Shown here: positions 32,342 through 41,166 of the stretch, piece after piece
Position numbering within the stretch: the stretch's first letter is position 1
Layout: the number at the start of each line of letters is the position of its first letter
Assembly: GCA_035707965.1 (NCBI GenBank)
Contig: DASSTJ010000078.1
Span: forward strand, 1 to 43,140
Length of the DNA stretch: 43,140 nt
Direction of reading: 5' to 3'
From: DASSTJ01 sp035707965
Lineage (GTDB): Bacteria; Actinomycetota; Actinomycetes; Actinomycetales; Angustibacteraceae
Made by a program: the position numbers and the translations under genes
The notes under the pieces: model-generated
What the model was told of the DNA's origin: nothing
Seen by the model: the letters and a program-made list of their open reading frames with translations, nothing else
Databases searched by the model: none

Positions 32342-33213
32342 AGGTCTCCCAGCTGCACGCCCGACCCGAGGTAGAGCGCCACCACCACGAGCAGCACGAC
32401 AGCCGGCACCATGATCATGGTGATGATCAGGCTCACGCGTGGTGCCGCGCGGGCGGCGCGTCGGCGCGCGTCCTGCGCGAACTCGCGGCGCATGTCGCCC
32501 GCGAGCTGCTGCAGGGTCTCGGTGAGCGGCGCACCGAGCTCCTCGGCCTGCAGGATCGCGGTGACGAACATCGCCATGGTGTCCGAGCCGGGGTTGCGGT
32601 CGCGCAGCGCGGCGAAGGCCTCGCGCCGGCTCACGCCGTAGTCGAGCTGCCGCAGCGTCAGCTCGGTCTCCTCGCCGAGGGCGCCGGTCGTCGTCCGCGC
32701 GACCCGGCCGATCGCGGGACGGAAGCTGACGCCGGCGCTGACGGTGACGGCGAGCAGGTCGAGGAAGTCCGGCAGCTCGGACTCGATGGCTCGCTGCCGC
32801 TTCTTGATCTGGCTGGCCAGCTGGACCTCGGGCATCGCGGCCACGAGCACGCCGATGAGGCCGCTGATGGGCGACCCCTGCAGGGTGAAGAATCCGAAGA
32901 CGACGAGTCCGGCGACGGCGTACGTCGCCTGCCGGCCCGCGAAGTCGCTGACCGTCATGCCGCCGGGGGAGCCGGCGATCTCGAGTCGACGTCGCACGCG
33001 TGCCTTCCAGCCCGGTCCGAGCATGGCGAGCAGGGGAGGGCCGAACGCCGCGTCGAGCCGGCGCAGGAGGCGCGGCAGCAGCGTCCGGGGCCGGTCGGCG
33101 ACGTCGACGTCGGCCGGGCCGAGCGAGGTCTGCGGCTGCGCCTTGACCATGCGGTAGCCCTTGACGGCCAACGCGTAGCAGCAGAGGGCACCGAGCGCGA
33201 TGAGCGCGGCCAC
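32338..33213 (-). CDS. tadC: Tad pilus inner-membrane platform protein TadC
   Basis: 291 residues from GTG 33213, type II secretion F (GspF/PilC) family. The N-terminal helix is followed by the cytoplasmic part with EVQLASQIKKRQRAIESELPDFLDLLAVTVSAGVSFRPAIGRV and LGAPLTETLQQLAGDMRREFAQDARRRAARAAPRVSLIITMIMVPAVVLLVV. It forms, with TadB, the membrane base on which the TadA motor acts. One base separates it from tadB, and its stop overlaps the histidine kinase start (GTGA). Confidence 0.92.
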   Translation of the reverse strand: MAALIALGALCCYALAVKGYRMVKAQPQTSLGPADVDVADRPRTLLPRLLRRLDAAFGPPLLAMLGPGWKARVRRRLEIAGSPGGMTVSDFAGRQATYAVAGLVVFGFFTLQGSPISGLIGVLVAAMPEVQLASQIKKRQRAIESELPDFLDLLAVTVSAGVSFRPAIGRVARTTTGALGEETELTLRQLDYGVSRREAFAALRDRNPGSDTMAMFVTAILQAEELGAPLTETLQQLAGDMRREFAQDARRRAARAAPRVSLIITMIMVPAVVLLVVVALYLGSGVQLGDL

Positions 33214-33214
33214 G

Positions 33215-34134
33215 TCAGACCTCGATCCGCGTCGTGCGGCGCACCATCACGAAGCCGAGCACGTACAGCGCCACCGCGGTCACGAGGGCGGCCTGGCCGA
33301 GCAGCTCGCGGGTCATGCGGTCGAGAACCCCCGGCGCGATCACGTTGAGCAGCAGCAGCGACCCGACGCCCATGACGATGACGATGTAGCTGGTGAAGAC
33401 GGCGCCCGACAGCATGGTCCGGATCTCGCGGCGGAGGTCCTTGCGCGCGTCCAGGGTCTCGGAGATGCCGCGCAGCGCGGTCACGATCGCCCCACCGGAC
33501 CGCGCCTGGATGATCAGCGTGTGCGTGAGCAGCGACAGCTCGCGGCTCGGCAACCGCTCACCCAGGTCGTTCAAGGCGTCGTCCATCGACTTGCCGACCG
33601 AGAGCTGCTCGGCGAGGAACCGCAGCTCGCCACGAGACGGCTCGTCGACGTCCTCCGCGGTCATCTCGATCGCGGAGCGCAGCGCCAGGCCGGCTGACGT
33701 GGCGTTGGACAGCACCCTGGCCACCTCGGGCAGCTGGCTGACGAACTGCTCGGTGCGCTGCTTCTGCTTGTGCGAGAAGTACTCCAGGGCCCCGCGCACG
33801 GCGAGCCCGGAGGCGATGAGGGCCGCCAGCGGGGCCACGAACGGCGCCAGGACCAGGTAGACGAGGACGGCCAGGGCGGCGAGAGCCGCGGCGACGTCCA
33901 CCACCCGCCAGGGGAGGCCGGCCCGGTCGATCCGCGTGCGCAGGGCTCGACCGACGCGCGTCCTGCGCAGCCGCACGTCGAGGCGAGCGCCCGGGCGGTT
34001 GGCCCGCAGCTCGACGACGTCCAGGGCCGTGCGCTCTCGAAGGGCGTCGCGTTCCGCCGCCCCGCGCAGGTAGACCCGCAGGCCGACGAGCCAGAGCGCG
34101 AGGACGGCGACGGTCAGCACGAGGACCTGCTGCA

Positions 34135-34135
<1 letters not shown>
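33215..34135 (-). CDS. tadB: Tad pilus inner-membrane platform protein TadB
   Basis: 306 residues from ATG 34135 (MQQVLVLTVAVLALWLVGLR), GspF/PilC family. Conserved parts are FVSQLPEVARVLSNATSAGLALRSAIEMTAEDVDEPSRGELRFLAEQLSVG and RSGGAIVTALRGISETLDARKDLRREIRTMLSGAVFTSYIVIVMGVGSLLLLNVIAPG. It pairs with TadC. The ATG overlaps the tadA stop as TGATG; an ATG at 34147 would add four residues. Standard size and order for actinobacterial Tad loci. Confidence 0.92.
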
Positions 34136-35487
<1,352 letters not shown>

Positions 35488-35489
35488 GC

Positions 35490-35858
35490 TCAGGACCCCG
35501 TACGAGGGAACCAGGCCGACCTGCGCACCGTGTAGTCCGGGACGAGCGGGAGCACCTTGGGCCCCCGGGTGCGGATGACGACCTGACCGTCGACCGCGGA
35601 CGTCGACACGGAGATGTCGTCCTTCAACCAGCCCGGCACGGCGGCCTCGGCCGCAGCCGTGGCGGACGCCCCCTGGCTGACGGCTCGCGCGGCAGCCCGC
35701 GCGGCGGCGGACGTGGAGTTCGCCGCCGCGTACGCGAACACCAGCTGGAGCGCCGCGAGGAAGGCGATGCCCAGGAGCGGCAGGATGCCCAGGAACTCCA
35801 GGCTCGCGCTACCCCGGTCGCCGTGGTGCGCCCGTGCCAGGCGCGAGGCGGCCCTCAC
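35490..35858 (-). CDS. TadE-like minor pseudopilin (small)
   Basis: 122 residues from GTG 35858. A basic leader ending HHGDRG is followed by SASLEFLGILPLLGIAFLAALQLVFAYAAANSTSAAARAAARAV; prepilin-type cleavage after Gly16 puts Glu21 at +5, the rule for Flp-family substrates. The C-terminal 60 residues are beta-rich (DDISVSTSAVDGQVVIRTRG). TadE proteins are minor pseudopilins required for pilus assembly. It overlaps the preceding fusion gene by GTGA. Confidence 0.85.
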   Translation of the reverse strand: MRAASRLARAHHGDRGSASLEFLGILPLLGIAFLAALQLVFAYAAANSTSAAARAAARAVSQGASATAAAEAAVPGWLKDDISVSTSAVDGQVVIRTRGPKVLPLVPDYTVRRSAWFPRTGS

Positions 35859-37456
35859 CGCGTGCCCTCGAAACGCATCTGCGACTGGGCGTCCACGTCT
35901 CGCACGCCGTCCAGCAGGCCCCCGAGCGAGGTGAAGATGAGCGGCGTGCGCACCTGCACGCTGACGACGGCGTCGGGATCGCTGTAGCGGGGGTCGCTGC
36001 CAGGTCCGAAGCCGGTGGCGCCGTTCACCGTGACCTGCGCGTGGTCCCGCCACGCCTGCGGCAGCTCGTCGAGAGCGGCGCGCTGGATGTCGCTGAACCC
36101 CTTGGTCGGGCTGACCGCCACGCGCGCGGCCGTGTTGGCGGCGTGCCCCGCTGCGACGTACGTGTACCCGATCAGCCCGCCCTGCACCAGGAGCAGCAGC
36201 GTGAGGGCGATGACGAAGAACATGCCGAGGAACTCGACCGCCACCTGACCGTCGTCCCGGCCGCGCCGCGAGCGCCGAGAACCCTTGTGCCGGCTCGGCA
36301 CCGGCTTCTGCTTCTGCGGCACCAGCTCGAGCTCGAGCGCGAGCTCGCCGAACGCGCGACCCACCGCCTGGTCGGTGACCCGTCCGGGGTCGCCGGTGTT
36401 GGCGGCGGACTCGAAGGCGGGGAAGTCGGCCGGCACGGACGTCGACAGCATGGGCGCCTTGACGAGCTTGCGCGCCAGGTCGGACTGGATCTCTGCCTTG
36501 CGGGACGCGCGGTTCAGCAGGAGGTGCACGTCGTCCTCCTTGCGCAGCTGCAAGGACTCCCACAGCTGCACCAGACGGCGCGCGCCGCGCATGCTCGGGA
36601 TGTCGGGCGTGATGACGACGACGGCCTCGTCGGCGATCTCGGCGGCGATGGCGTTGGCGGCCGACGGGGTCGCGCCGGCGTCGACGACGACCACGTCGAA
36701 GTAGGACTTCGCGGCACCGAGGAGGTTGCGCGCGAGGCGGGAGTCGATCTCCTCGGCGCGCTCCGGCTGCTTGGGTGCGAGCAGCACGTACAGGTTGTCG
36801 TCGTAGCGGTAGAGGACGTCGTCGAGCGCCCGGCCGGTGATCTCGTCGCGGACGTCGATGAGGTCGGTGATGTCGCGACGATGACTGATGTCCAGGAAGG
36901 CGCCCACGTCGCCGGTGAGGAGGTCGAGGTCGATCAGCGCGGTGCGTCGGCCGGCGGCCGCCGACAGCAGGGCCAGGCGGATGGCGACCGTCGACGTGCC
37001 GACACCCCCCTTGCCGCCGGCGACAGCCAGGAGGTGGCCGGTGCCGATGCTCTGCAGCGCGTCGCCGCTGATGTGGTGCCGGACGGTCGCCGACCACGAT
37101 GCGGCGTTGTCGAGCCGGCTCGCCACGTCGTCGACGGACAGCGGCAGCGTCAGGAACCCGCGCAGCCCCGCCTCCATGCCGGCGCGCAGCAGCTCGGGGT
37201 CGTTGTCGCGCGCGAGGAGCAGCACGGCCACGAACGGGTGCTGGCGGCTCACCTGGCGCGCCAGGTCGAGCGCCGGCACCGGACCGAGCGCCTGGTCGAG
37301 CACGAGGACGTCGGTGCCCTCGCCGACGAGGGCGTCGTGCACCGCGTGGCTCGAGGACGGACGTGCCACGACCTCGAAGCCGCCGACCTCGGTGACCGCG
37401 GACTCCAGCGAGGCGATGACAGCCTCGTCCGACGACGCGATGACGATGCCGGTCAC
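35855..37456 (-). CDS. TadZ/CpaE-type ATPase fused to TadE-like pseudopilin
   Basis: 533 residues in one uninterrupted frame from GTG 37456 (GGAGG 7 bases upstream). Residues 1-125 are a receiver-like domain lacking the acidic pair (IASSDEAV), as in TadZ. Residues 140-375 are a MinD/ParA-type ATPase with deviant Walker A GGKGGVGTST (147-156), LIDLDLLTGDVGAFLD and FDVVVVDAGATPSAAN. After a basic linker (KGSRRSRRGR) comes a TadE pseudopilin: cleavage site RDDG before Gln404, Glu408 at +5, VAVEFLGMFFVIALTLLLLV, then an ectodomain of about 100 residues. Normally these are two genes. A prepilin peptidase would free the ATPase as a 403-residue 'leader'. TadZ localises the pilus machine to a cell pole. 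A lost stop by sequencing error is possible, but no stop lies in the junction. Confidence 0.85.
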   Translation of the reverse strand: MTGIVIASSDEAVIASLESAVTEVGGFEVVARPSSSHAVHDALVGEGTDVLVLDQALGPVPALDLARQVSRQHPFVAVLLLARDNDPELLRAGMEAGLRGFLTLPLSVDDVASRLDNAASWSATVRHHISGDALQSIGTGHLLAVAGGKGGVGTSTVAIRLALLSAAAGRRTALIDLDLLTGDVGAFLDISHRRDITDLIDVRDEITGRALDDVLYRYDDNLYVLLAPKQPERAEEIDSRLARNLLGAAKSYFDVVVVDAGATPSAANAIAAEIADEAVVVITPDIPSMRGARRLVQLWESLQLRKEDDVHLLLNRASRKAEIQSDLARKLVKAPMLSTSVPADFPAFESAANTGDPGRVTDQAVGRAFGELALELELVPQKQKPVPSRHKGSRRSRRGRDDGQVAVEFLGMFFVIALTLLLLVQGGLIGYTYVAAGHAANTAARVAVSPTKGFSDIQRAALDELPQAWRDHAQVTVNGATGFGPGSDPRYSDPDAVVSVQVRTPLIFTSLGGLLDGVRDVDAQSQMRFEGTR

Positions 37457-38184
37457 TTGCCGCCTCCCTTCTTCGTGGGCGGGAGGACGTCGTCGTCCCG
37501 TAGCACCGAGTCGGCGGCGGGGACGTCGGACCGGGTGCCGGGCGCGACCCTGGCGAGCCGCACCTTGTCGGCGAAGCTCTCGGCGTAGGCGAGCGAGAGG
37601 CTGTCCTTCACGCTGAGGGCGAAGGTGACAGGCACGACCTGCTTGGGCGCGAAGTCGAGCGACTTGTCGGCGTCGGGCTCCGCCCGCTGCAGCTGCCCGA
37701 TGTCGAGCACCCGCGCGTTCTGCACGAGGATGCGGGACTCCTGGCCGCGCTGGGAGTCGCCGAACGTGGCGTAGATGTCGACCAGGTCGCCCGCCCGCAC
37801 CTTGCCGGCCACGCCCGTCTCCGCGTCGATGAGGATCGCGAGCTCGCGCTCTCCCGGCTTGAGCTCCGGCGGCGGCTGCAGCATGCCGCGCTGCAGCACC
37901 GACCCCTTCACCACGGCGTCCTTGGTGACGAGGCCCTGCGTCTCGTCGAAGTCGGTCACCGCCGCGGCGGGCACCCACTTCTTGGGCACCTCGACCCGCT
38001 CCAGCACCGCCGACGTCACGTCGGAGAACGGCTTCACGTCGTCGGTGAACCGGTAGACCGTCGTCATGGGGCCGACCTGCCGGCCGATCTGCTCGACGTA
38101 GCTGTAGACGGCGGCGAAGACGGCGACCGCGCCCAGCGCCGCGAGGATCATGAGGACGGCGCCGCGCCGCTGCCGAGGGTTCAT
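37453..38184 (-). CDS. cpaB: Flp pilus assembly protein CpaB/RcpC
   Basis: 243 residues from ATG 38184. N-terminal membrane helix (GAVLMILAALGAVAVFAAVYSYV), then a SAF-type domain with VPKKWVPAAAVTDFDETQGLVTKDAVVKGSVLQRGML and the CpaB core LAILIDAETGVAGKVRAGDLVDIYATFGD, followed by VPVTFALSVKDSLSLAYAESFADKVRLARV. In Gram-negatives CpaB/RcpC helps the secretin or pilus modification; in a monoderm it probably acts in the cell wall zone. It is the first gene of the Tad operon, and its stop overlaps the next start (GTGA). Confidence 0.88.
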   Translation of the reverse strand: MNPRQRRGAVLMILAALGAVAVFAAVYSYVEQIGRQVGPMTTVYRFTDDVKPFSDVTSAVLERVEVPKKWVPAAAVTDFDETQGLVTKDAVVKGSVLQRGMLQPPPELKPGERELAILIDAETGVAGKVRAGDLVDIYATFGDSQRGQESRILVQNARVLDIGQLQRAEPDADKSLDFAPKQVVPVTFALSVKDSLSLAYAESFADKVRLARVAPGTRSDVPAADSVLRDDDVLPPTKKGGGK

Positions 38185-38355
38185 GAGCTGCGCCCTGCTC
38201 CGTGCACGTCGACGGCGTTCGCTCGCACGCGGATCGGCCCCCCGGTTTCGCATCGGTCGTGGTCCAGCTGCGGGTATCGGCGGCGAGCATAGCGACCCGT
38301 CACGCTGTGCGGCGTCGGAGGAACCCGATGGGTTGCAGACTGGTACAGACCGAAC

Positions 38356-38407
38356 CGGCATGGTGACTGTCCGTGAGCGTCGGCATGGTCGGCGTGACCG
38401 GCATCGT
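38356..38407. promoter_or_regulatory. Three direct repeats between tad operon and OmpA-like gene
   Basis: CGGCATGGT at 38356-38364 and 38381-38389, and CGGCATCGT at 38399-38407, in the same orientation within the 270-base divergent gap. They may be regulator-binding sites for one or both genes. The rest of 38185-38454 shows only a possible TAGGGT -10 (38410-38415) ahead of the OmpA-like gene. Confidence 0.3.
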
Positions 38408-38454
38408 TGTAGGGTCACGCAGTGGTGAAGCCGATCAAGCAGGGGAGCACTGTC

Positions 38455-40086
38455 ATGGCGTCTGCTCAGCGAGGCCGTGCCCGGGTCCGGCCGGCGATGA
38501 CCGCCTCGGCCGCGGTGGCCCTCCTCGCCCTGCTGGTCACCGGGTGCAGCGACGACCCGGGCGCGACGGACGCCCACGGTGCCCCGTCGTCCACCGGCTC
38601 GAGCTCGTCGTCGTCCCCCACGACCCCCGCGGGGCCGGCGCCGGTCGCCACCGTGACCTCCGGCGCGCTGCCGCAGCCTGGGCCGCAGGGCGACCTCGTG
38701 CCCCAGCTGTCGGTCGCCGTGCTGCCGCTCGTCCGTACCTCGGACGGCGTGCTGCTGACCCTCGACGTCAAGGCGGACAACCCCGCCGTGTGGGGCACGC
38801 TCTTCTGCAACGCCGTGTCCTGCAACGACCTGTCGGGCGTCGGCCTCGTCGACACGGTGAACCTGCAGCGCTATCGCCCGTTGCGGGCCGGCTCCGACTC
38901 CGGCGCGGTCCTGACGAGCGTGGCGCGGCAGGTCATGGAGCCGGGAAGGACCTACCGCGTCGGCGCCTGGTTCCCGCTGCCGCAGGGGTCGCCTCAGTCG
39001 TTGTCCGTGACGCTCGCCGGTGTGGGCGTGGTGCCTGGCGTGCCCGTGACCGACGGCGAGGTGCCCGCGGGTCTCGAGCTGCCGACCGGCGGGTCCACGG
39101 CGCCGGCCACGTCGCCGTCCGGCGGATCGACCACCGTGGTGCCGATCCGACCGGCTTCCGGCACCCCGCAGGGAGGCCCGATCCGCGTCGTCGCGCCGGT
39201 GGCGGGCGGCAAGCTGGTCGAGACGAAGGGCACGGTGTCCCTGCCTGCCGACGTGCTCTTCGCCTTCGACTCCGCGAAGCTCTCCGCCAAGGCGTCCGCC
39301 GAGCTGTCGAAGGCGGCGACGATCCTCAAGCAGAAGGCCGACCTCTCCAAACCCGTCCTGGTCGTGGGCCACACCGACTCCAAGGGCTCGGCGAGCTACA
39401 ACGACAAGCTCTCGCGCGAGCGTGGCGCGAGCGCTGCAGCGTCGCTGCGGCGGCTGGTGCCTGCCGCCACGTTCAAGGCCAGCGGTCGCGGCGCGAACGA
39501 CCCCGTGGCTCCGAACACCACCAAGGGCAAGGACAACCCGGCGGGACGCGCGCTGAACCGTCGGGTCGAGGTCGCGTACGTGCCCAAGCCGGTGGTCCAG
39601 GCGCCCGCCAAGGGCACCGAGGGCGCACCCGCGGCGCCGGACGTGACGCTGCAGCCGTTCTCGACGGTGCAGGGTGAGGCGCAGGCCACCGCGTGGGGCA
39701 CCGACTCGTTCACGGCCAAGGTCTACCCGGTCCGGCGTGACGGCGCGCTCGCGCTGCTGCAGGTCGACATGACGGTCGACTCGCAGCGCGTGGCGGCGGG
39801 GTCCGACTACTTCGCTCGCTCCAAGGCGTCGCACGGCCTCGACGCGTGGTCCCTCCAGGTGCCGAAGGAGAAGGCGGTCTACGGCGTCGTCCACGACTTC
39901 ACCGAGGCCACCACCGGCAGTGAGATCGCCGCCACCTACGACGTCTCGACCCAGACGACCGGGTACCGACCGGGCCGCACGCACCACCTCTTCGCGTACC
40001 TGGCACTGCCGCCCGACGGCACGACCACCGTGGACGTCGACCTCGGCCAGCTCGGCGTGCTGAAGGACGTGCCCGTCCAGGACTAG
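38455..40086 (+). CDS. OmpA-domain lipoprotein divergent from the Tad operon
   Basis: 543 residues from ATG 38455 (GGGGAG 9 bases upstream). The signal peptide ends in the lipobox LVTGC (Cys31), followed by a Ser/Thr/Pro linker. An OmpA/MotB peptidoglycan-binding domain spans about 264-376 with VLFAFDSAKLSAKA, GHTDSKG (305-311) and NRRVEVAY (368-375). It is flanked by two beta-rich domains (about 80-200 and 395-543) that look alike, e.g. PGRTYRVGAWFPLPQGSPQSLSV versus PGRTHHLFAYLALPPDGTTTVDV, ending in GVPVTD and DVPVQD respectively. It would sit on the outer face of the membrane bound to peptidoglycan. Being divergent from cpaB, it may anchor or guide the pilus. Confidence 0.85.
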   Translation: MASAQRGRARVRPAMTASAAVALLALLVTGCSDDPGATDAHGAPSSTGSSSSSSPTTPAGPAPVATVTSGALPQPGPQGDLVPQLSVAVLPLVRTSDGVLLTLDVKADNPAVWGTLFCNAVSCNDLSGVGLVDTVNLQRYRPLRAGSDSGAVLTSVARQVMEPGRTYRVGAWFPLPQGSPQSLSVTLAGVGVVPGVPVTDGEVPAGLELPTGGSTAPATSPSGGSTTVVPIRPASGTPQGGPIRVVAPVAGGKLVETKGTVSLPADVLFAFDSAKLSAKASAELSKAATILKQKADLSKPVLVVGHTDSKGSASYNDKLSRERGASAAASLRRLVPAATFKASGRGANDPVAPNTTKGKDNPAGRALNRRVEVAYVPKPVVQAPAKGTEGAPAAPDVTLQPFSTVQGEAQATAWGTDSFTAKVYPVRRDGALALLQVDMTVDSQRVAAGSDYFARSKASHGLDAWSLQVPKEKAVYGVVHDFTEATTGSEIAATYDVSTQTTGYRPGRTHHLFAYLALPPDGTTTVDVDLGQLGVLKDVPVQD

Positions 40087-40111
40087 CCTGCCGACGCCGC
40101 CGGGGGGCCGG

Positions 40112-41068
40112 TCAGCCGCGTGCGTACTGGACGTCGAGCGCCGACCGGTCGAAGCCGAGCCCCGAGTAGGTGCGCACGGCGGCCGCGTTGTCGCCGTCCA
40201 CGTAGAGGATGACCGTGGACAGCCCACGGGCCCGCAGGTGGTGCAGGCCGGCGAGGGTGAGCGGCTTCGCGAGGCCACGTCCCTGGTACGCCGGGGCGAC
40301 ACCGACGACGTAGACCTCGCCGACGCCGCCGCCGTGCTCCTTCGTCCAGTGGAACCCGGCGAGCTGCCCGGTGGACTCGTCGACCAGCAGCAGGAAGCCG
40401 GCCGGGTCGAACCACGGCGCAGCGATGCGCTGGTCGAGGTCGGTGGCCGTCCAGGCGCCCTGCTCCGGGTGGTGCGCGAAGGCCGCCGCGTTGACGGCCA
40501 GCCACCTGTCGTCGTCAGCTCCGGGCTCGAACGCCCGCAGCCGGAAGCCGTCCGGGACGACGAGGGCCGGCAGCGGTTCGGTGAGAGGTCGGGCCATCTG
40601 CCAGAGCTCGCGCACGACCTGGTAGCCGCGGTCGGCCGCGAACCGCCTCGCCGCAGCGATGTCGCCGTGCGCCCAGACGCGCACGTCGTCGCCGGAGCCC
40701 GATCGCGCGGCCGCCTCCACCTCGTGCAGCAGCAGGGTGCCGACGCCCTGACGGCGGTGGTCGGGGTGGACGACGAGCTCGGCCGACGCCGGCTCCCCGT
40801 CGTGCGCGAGATCCACGTGCGCGACGGCGACCAGGTCGTCGCCTCGGTGGACGAGCAGGTGCGCGGCGTCCTCGCCGGTCTCCGCCCTCAGGTGCAGCAA
40901 GGCGTGCTCGCTCAGCGGCGCGACGGCGTCGGTGGCGGTCGCCGCGACGACGAGCCGGTCGACCGCAGCCAGCCCGTCAGCGCCGAGGTGCGTGGGTCGG
41001 GAGACCCTGGCGTCGCCGGCGGTGGGGTGGTCCGCGCTGACGCTCCGGCCCGGCTCGTCACTGCTCAC
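40112..41068 (-). CDS. mshD: Mycothiol synthase
   Basis: 318 residues from GTG 41068, two tandem GNAT acetyltransferase domains, the architecture of MshD. The enzyme transfers acetyl from acetyl-CoA to the cysteine amine of Cys-GlcN-Ins, the last step of mycothiol synthesis, in the cytoplasm. Visible are ELVVHPDHRRQGVGTLLLHEVE (domain 1, acetyl-CoA loop), WLAVNAAAFAHHPEQGAWTATDLDQRIAAPWFDPAGFLLL and GEVYVVGVAPAYQGRGLAKPLTLAGLHHLRARGLSTVILYVDGDNAAAVRTYSGLGF (domain 2). This marks the host as an actinobacterium. Convergent with the OmpA-like gene and divergent from the 5'-nucleotidase gene. Confidence 0.95.
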   Translation of the reverse strand: MSSDEPGRSVSADHPTAGDARVSRPTHLGADGLAAVDRLVVAATATDAVAPLSEHALLHLRAETGEDAAHLLVHRGDDLVAVAHVDLAHDGEPASAELVVHPDHRRQGVGTLLLHEVEAAARSGSGDDVRVWAHGDIAAARRFAADRGYQVVRELWQMARPLTEPLPALVVPDGFRLRAFEPGADDDRWLAVNAAAFAHHPEQGAWTATDLDQRIAAPWFDPAGFLLLVDESTGQLAGFHWTKEHGGGVGEVYVVGVAPAYQGRGLAKPLTLAGLHHLRARGLSTVILYVDGDNAAAVRTYSGLGFDRSALDVQYARG

Positions 41069-41166
41069 GCGGCCACCCTAGGTGGTGCTCCGTGAGGTCT
41101 TCCGCTCGTCGCCTGGTGCAGATAGGTTGCCCCATCTCGCTCATACGGCATCTTCAGGGAGAACTG

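Noticed and set aside
35490..37097. A 535-codon open frame on the minus strand overlapping the TadZ-TadE fusion
   Set aside because: Only its last 122 codons are the small TadE gene. The upstream part is Arg/Pro-rich out-of-frame sequence of the fusion gene, and the GTGA overlap at 35855-35858 marks the true start.
38185..40302. Long upstream extension of the cpaB frame
   Set aside because: It is antisense to the OmpA-like lipoprotein gene, has atypical composition, and CpaB's normal N-terminus begins at ATG 38184.
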